From Candidatus Krumholzibacteriia bacterium (GTDB taxonomy: Bacteria > Krumholzibacteriota > Krumholzibacteria > WVZY01 > JAKEHA01): a DNA stretch of 6,481 nt. A model generated the notes under the pieces. It worked only from the letters and a program-made list of their open reading frames with translations, was not told where the DNA came from and did no database searches. Both the position numbers and the translations under genes were made by a program. The stretch is from assembly GCA_029863355.1 (NCBI GenBank), contig JAOTVO010000151.1, positions 1-6,481 on the forward strand, written 5' to 3'. The stretch's first letter is position 1. The number at the start of each line of letters is the position of its first letter. Below are positions 5,956-6,481 of this stretch, in pieces.

Positions 5956-6481
5956 CCAGACGGGCGATCCTCGCCGGATCGGCGGTGCTTCTCCTGGCGG
6001 GGAGCATAGTCCCCACGCAGGCGGCGGCGCAGGAGCCGGCCGCGGACAGCGCGGCCTACATGTTCTACGATACGCTCTACGCGCACGAGCTGCCGCCGGA
6101 CACCTTCACGACGCTGCTCCCGGGGTCGGTTCCCTTTGGTGCCGGCGAGCGCTTCGTCTTCGCCGTGCAATACGGGCTGGTGACGGCCGGCGAGGCGACG
6201 CTGGAGGTGCGCAACGTCGCGGAGATTCAGGGAACGGCGTGCTACCGCATCGTGTCCGACGCCCGCACCAACGATTTCTTCTCCAAGTTCTTCAAGGTGC
6301 GCGATCGCTACGAGTCCTACTTGGACACCACGGAGCTCTACAGCCTTCGCTACGAGAAGCACGTCCGGGAGGGGAAGTTCAAACGCGACGAGACGGTAGA
6401 ATTCGACCAGGTCGCCCACCTAGCCATGTACCATGATCGGACCGTACCCATCGCGCCGCGCACACAGGACGTCCTCTCCGC
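5952..6481 (+). CDS. Exported DUF3108-type protein (partial, runs off the right edge)
   Basis: The ATG overlaps the previous stop as ATGA (5952-5955); 176 full codons are visible and no stop is reached. The first 26 residues look like a signal peptide: MTRR, a hydrophobic stretch (AILAGSAVLLLAGSIV, 5-20), then a probable cleavage site after Ala26 (A-A-A, then QEP). There is no lipobox Cys. From about residue 63 it resembles the DUF3108 family: FGAGERFVFAVQYGLVTAGE (62-81), then ATLEVRN, CYRIVSDARTNDFFSKFFKV (97-116), RDRYESYLDTTELYSLRYEK (117-136), EGKFKRDETVEFD (140-152) and TQDVLS at the edge. DUF3108 proteins are periplasmic or envelope proteins of unknown function, as far as I know. Coupling to the LPS-core genes suggests an envelope role here, but that is inference. 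Family assignment is by recognised pattern, not by a search. Confidence 0.7.
   Translation, partial: MTRRAILAGSAVLLLAGSIVPTQAAAQEPAADSAAYMFYDTLYAHELPPDTFTTLLPGSVPFGAGERFVFAVQYGLVTAGEATLEVRNVAEIQGTACYRIVSDARTNDFFSKFFKVRDRYESYLDTTELYSLRYEKHVREGKFKRDETVEFDQVAHLAMYHDRTVPIAPRTQDVLS

Noticed and set aside
5885..6436. Open frame of 183 codons at the right end on the plus strand
   Set aside because: It overlaps the exported DUF3108-type gene in another frame. The DUF3108 frame has a signal peptide, a coupled start and family-like sequence, while this one is Arg/Gly-rich.

Overview
The window is a very GC-rich stretch of a Gram-negative (diderm) chromosome carrying an uninterrupted, single-strand gene cluster for lipopolysaccharide (LPS) or lipooligosaccharide inner-core synthesis. 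The lipid A exporter tail, ADP-heptose genes and heptosyltransferases show a heptose-containing outer membrane glycolipid. The phylum cannot be fixed from the sequence. The separate, adjacent heptose kinase and adenylyltransferase genes, and their variant motifs, differ from the fused HldE of enterobacteria, so a lineage outside the Enterobacteria is more likely.

Layout, all on the + strand: (1) the last 33 codons of an MsbA-type ABC transporter (2-103); (2) waaF-type heptosyltransferase II (118-1152); (3) a 56-base spacer, the largest gap in the window, with a weak promoter-like TAGAAT and a good ribosome binding site; (4) rfaE1/hldA-type heptose-7-phosphate kinase (1209-2204); (5) rfaE2/hldC-type heptose-1-phosphate adenylyltransferase (2218-2700); (6) a second GT9 heptosyltransferase-like gene with a GTG start (2703-3761); (7) a third GT9 gene with a GTG start (3758-4822); (8) a GT4 glycosyltransferase with a GTG start (4819-5955); (9) a secreted DUF3108-type protein that runs off the right edge (5952-6481). 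The last three junctions are 4-base overlaps (GTGA, GTGA, ATGA), so genes 6-9 look like one translationally coupled unit.

How they fit together: the kinase and adenylyltransferase perform two of the steps that convert sedoheptulose 7-phosphate to ADP-heptose. The isomerase GmhA, the phosphatase GmhB and the epimerase HldD are not in the window. The three GT9 enzymes would add heptose or related sugars, and the GT4 enzyme a further sugar, on the cytoplasmic face of the inner membrane. The MsbA-type transporter would then flip the finished core-lipid A. The DUF3108 protein is predicted to be exported and may act in the envelope, but its role is unknown.

There are no RNA genes, mobile elements, CRISPR arrays or gene-free stretches over 60 bases. 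I do not see an undescribed system here. The points worth a second look are motif substitutions in familiar enzymes, a shared four-cysteine motif in all three GT9 proteins, and the coupling of a DUF3108 gene to core glycosyltransferases.
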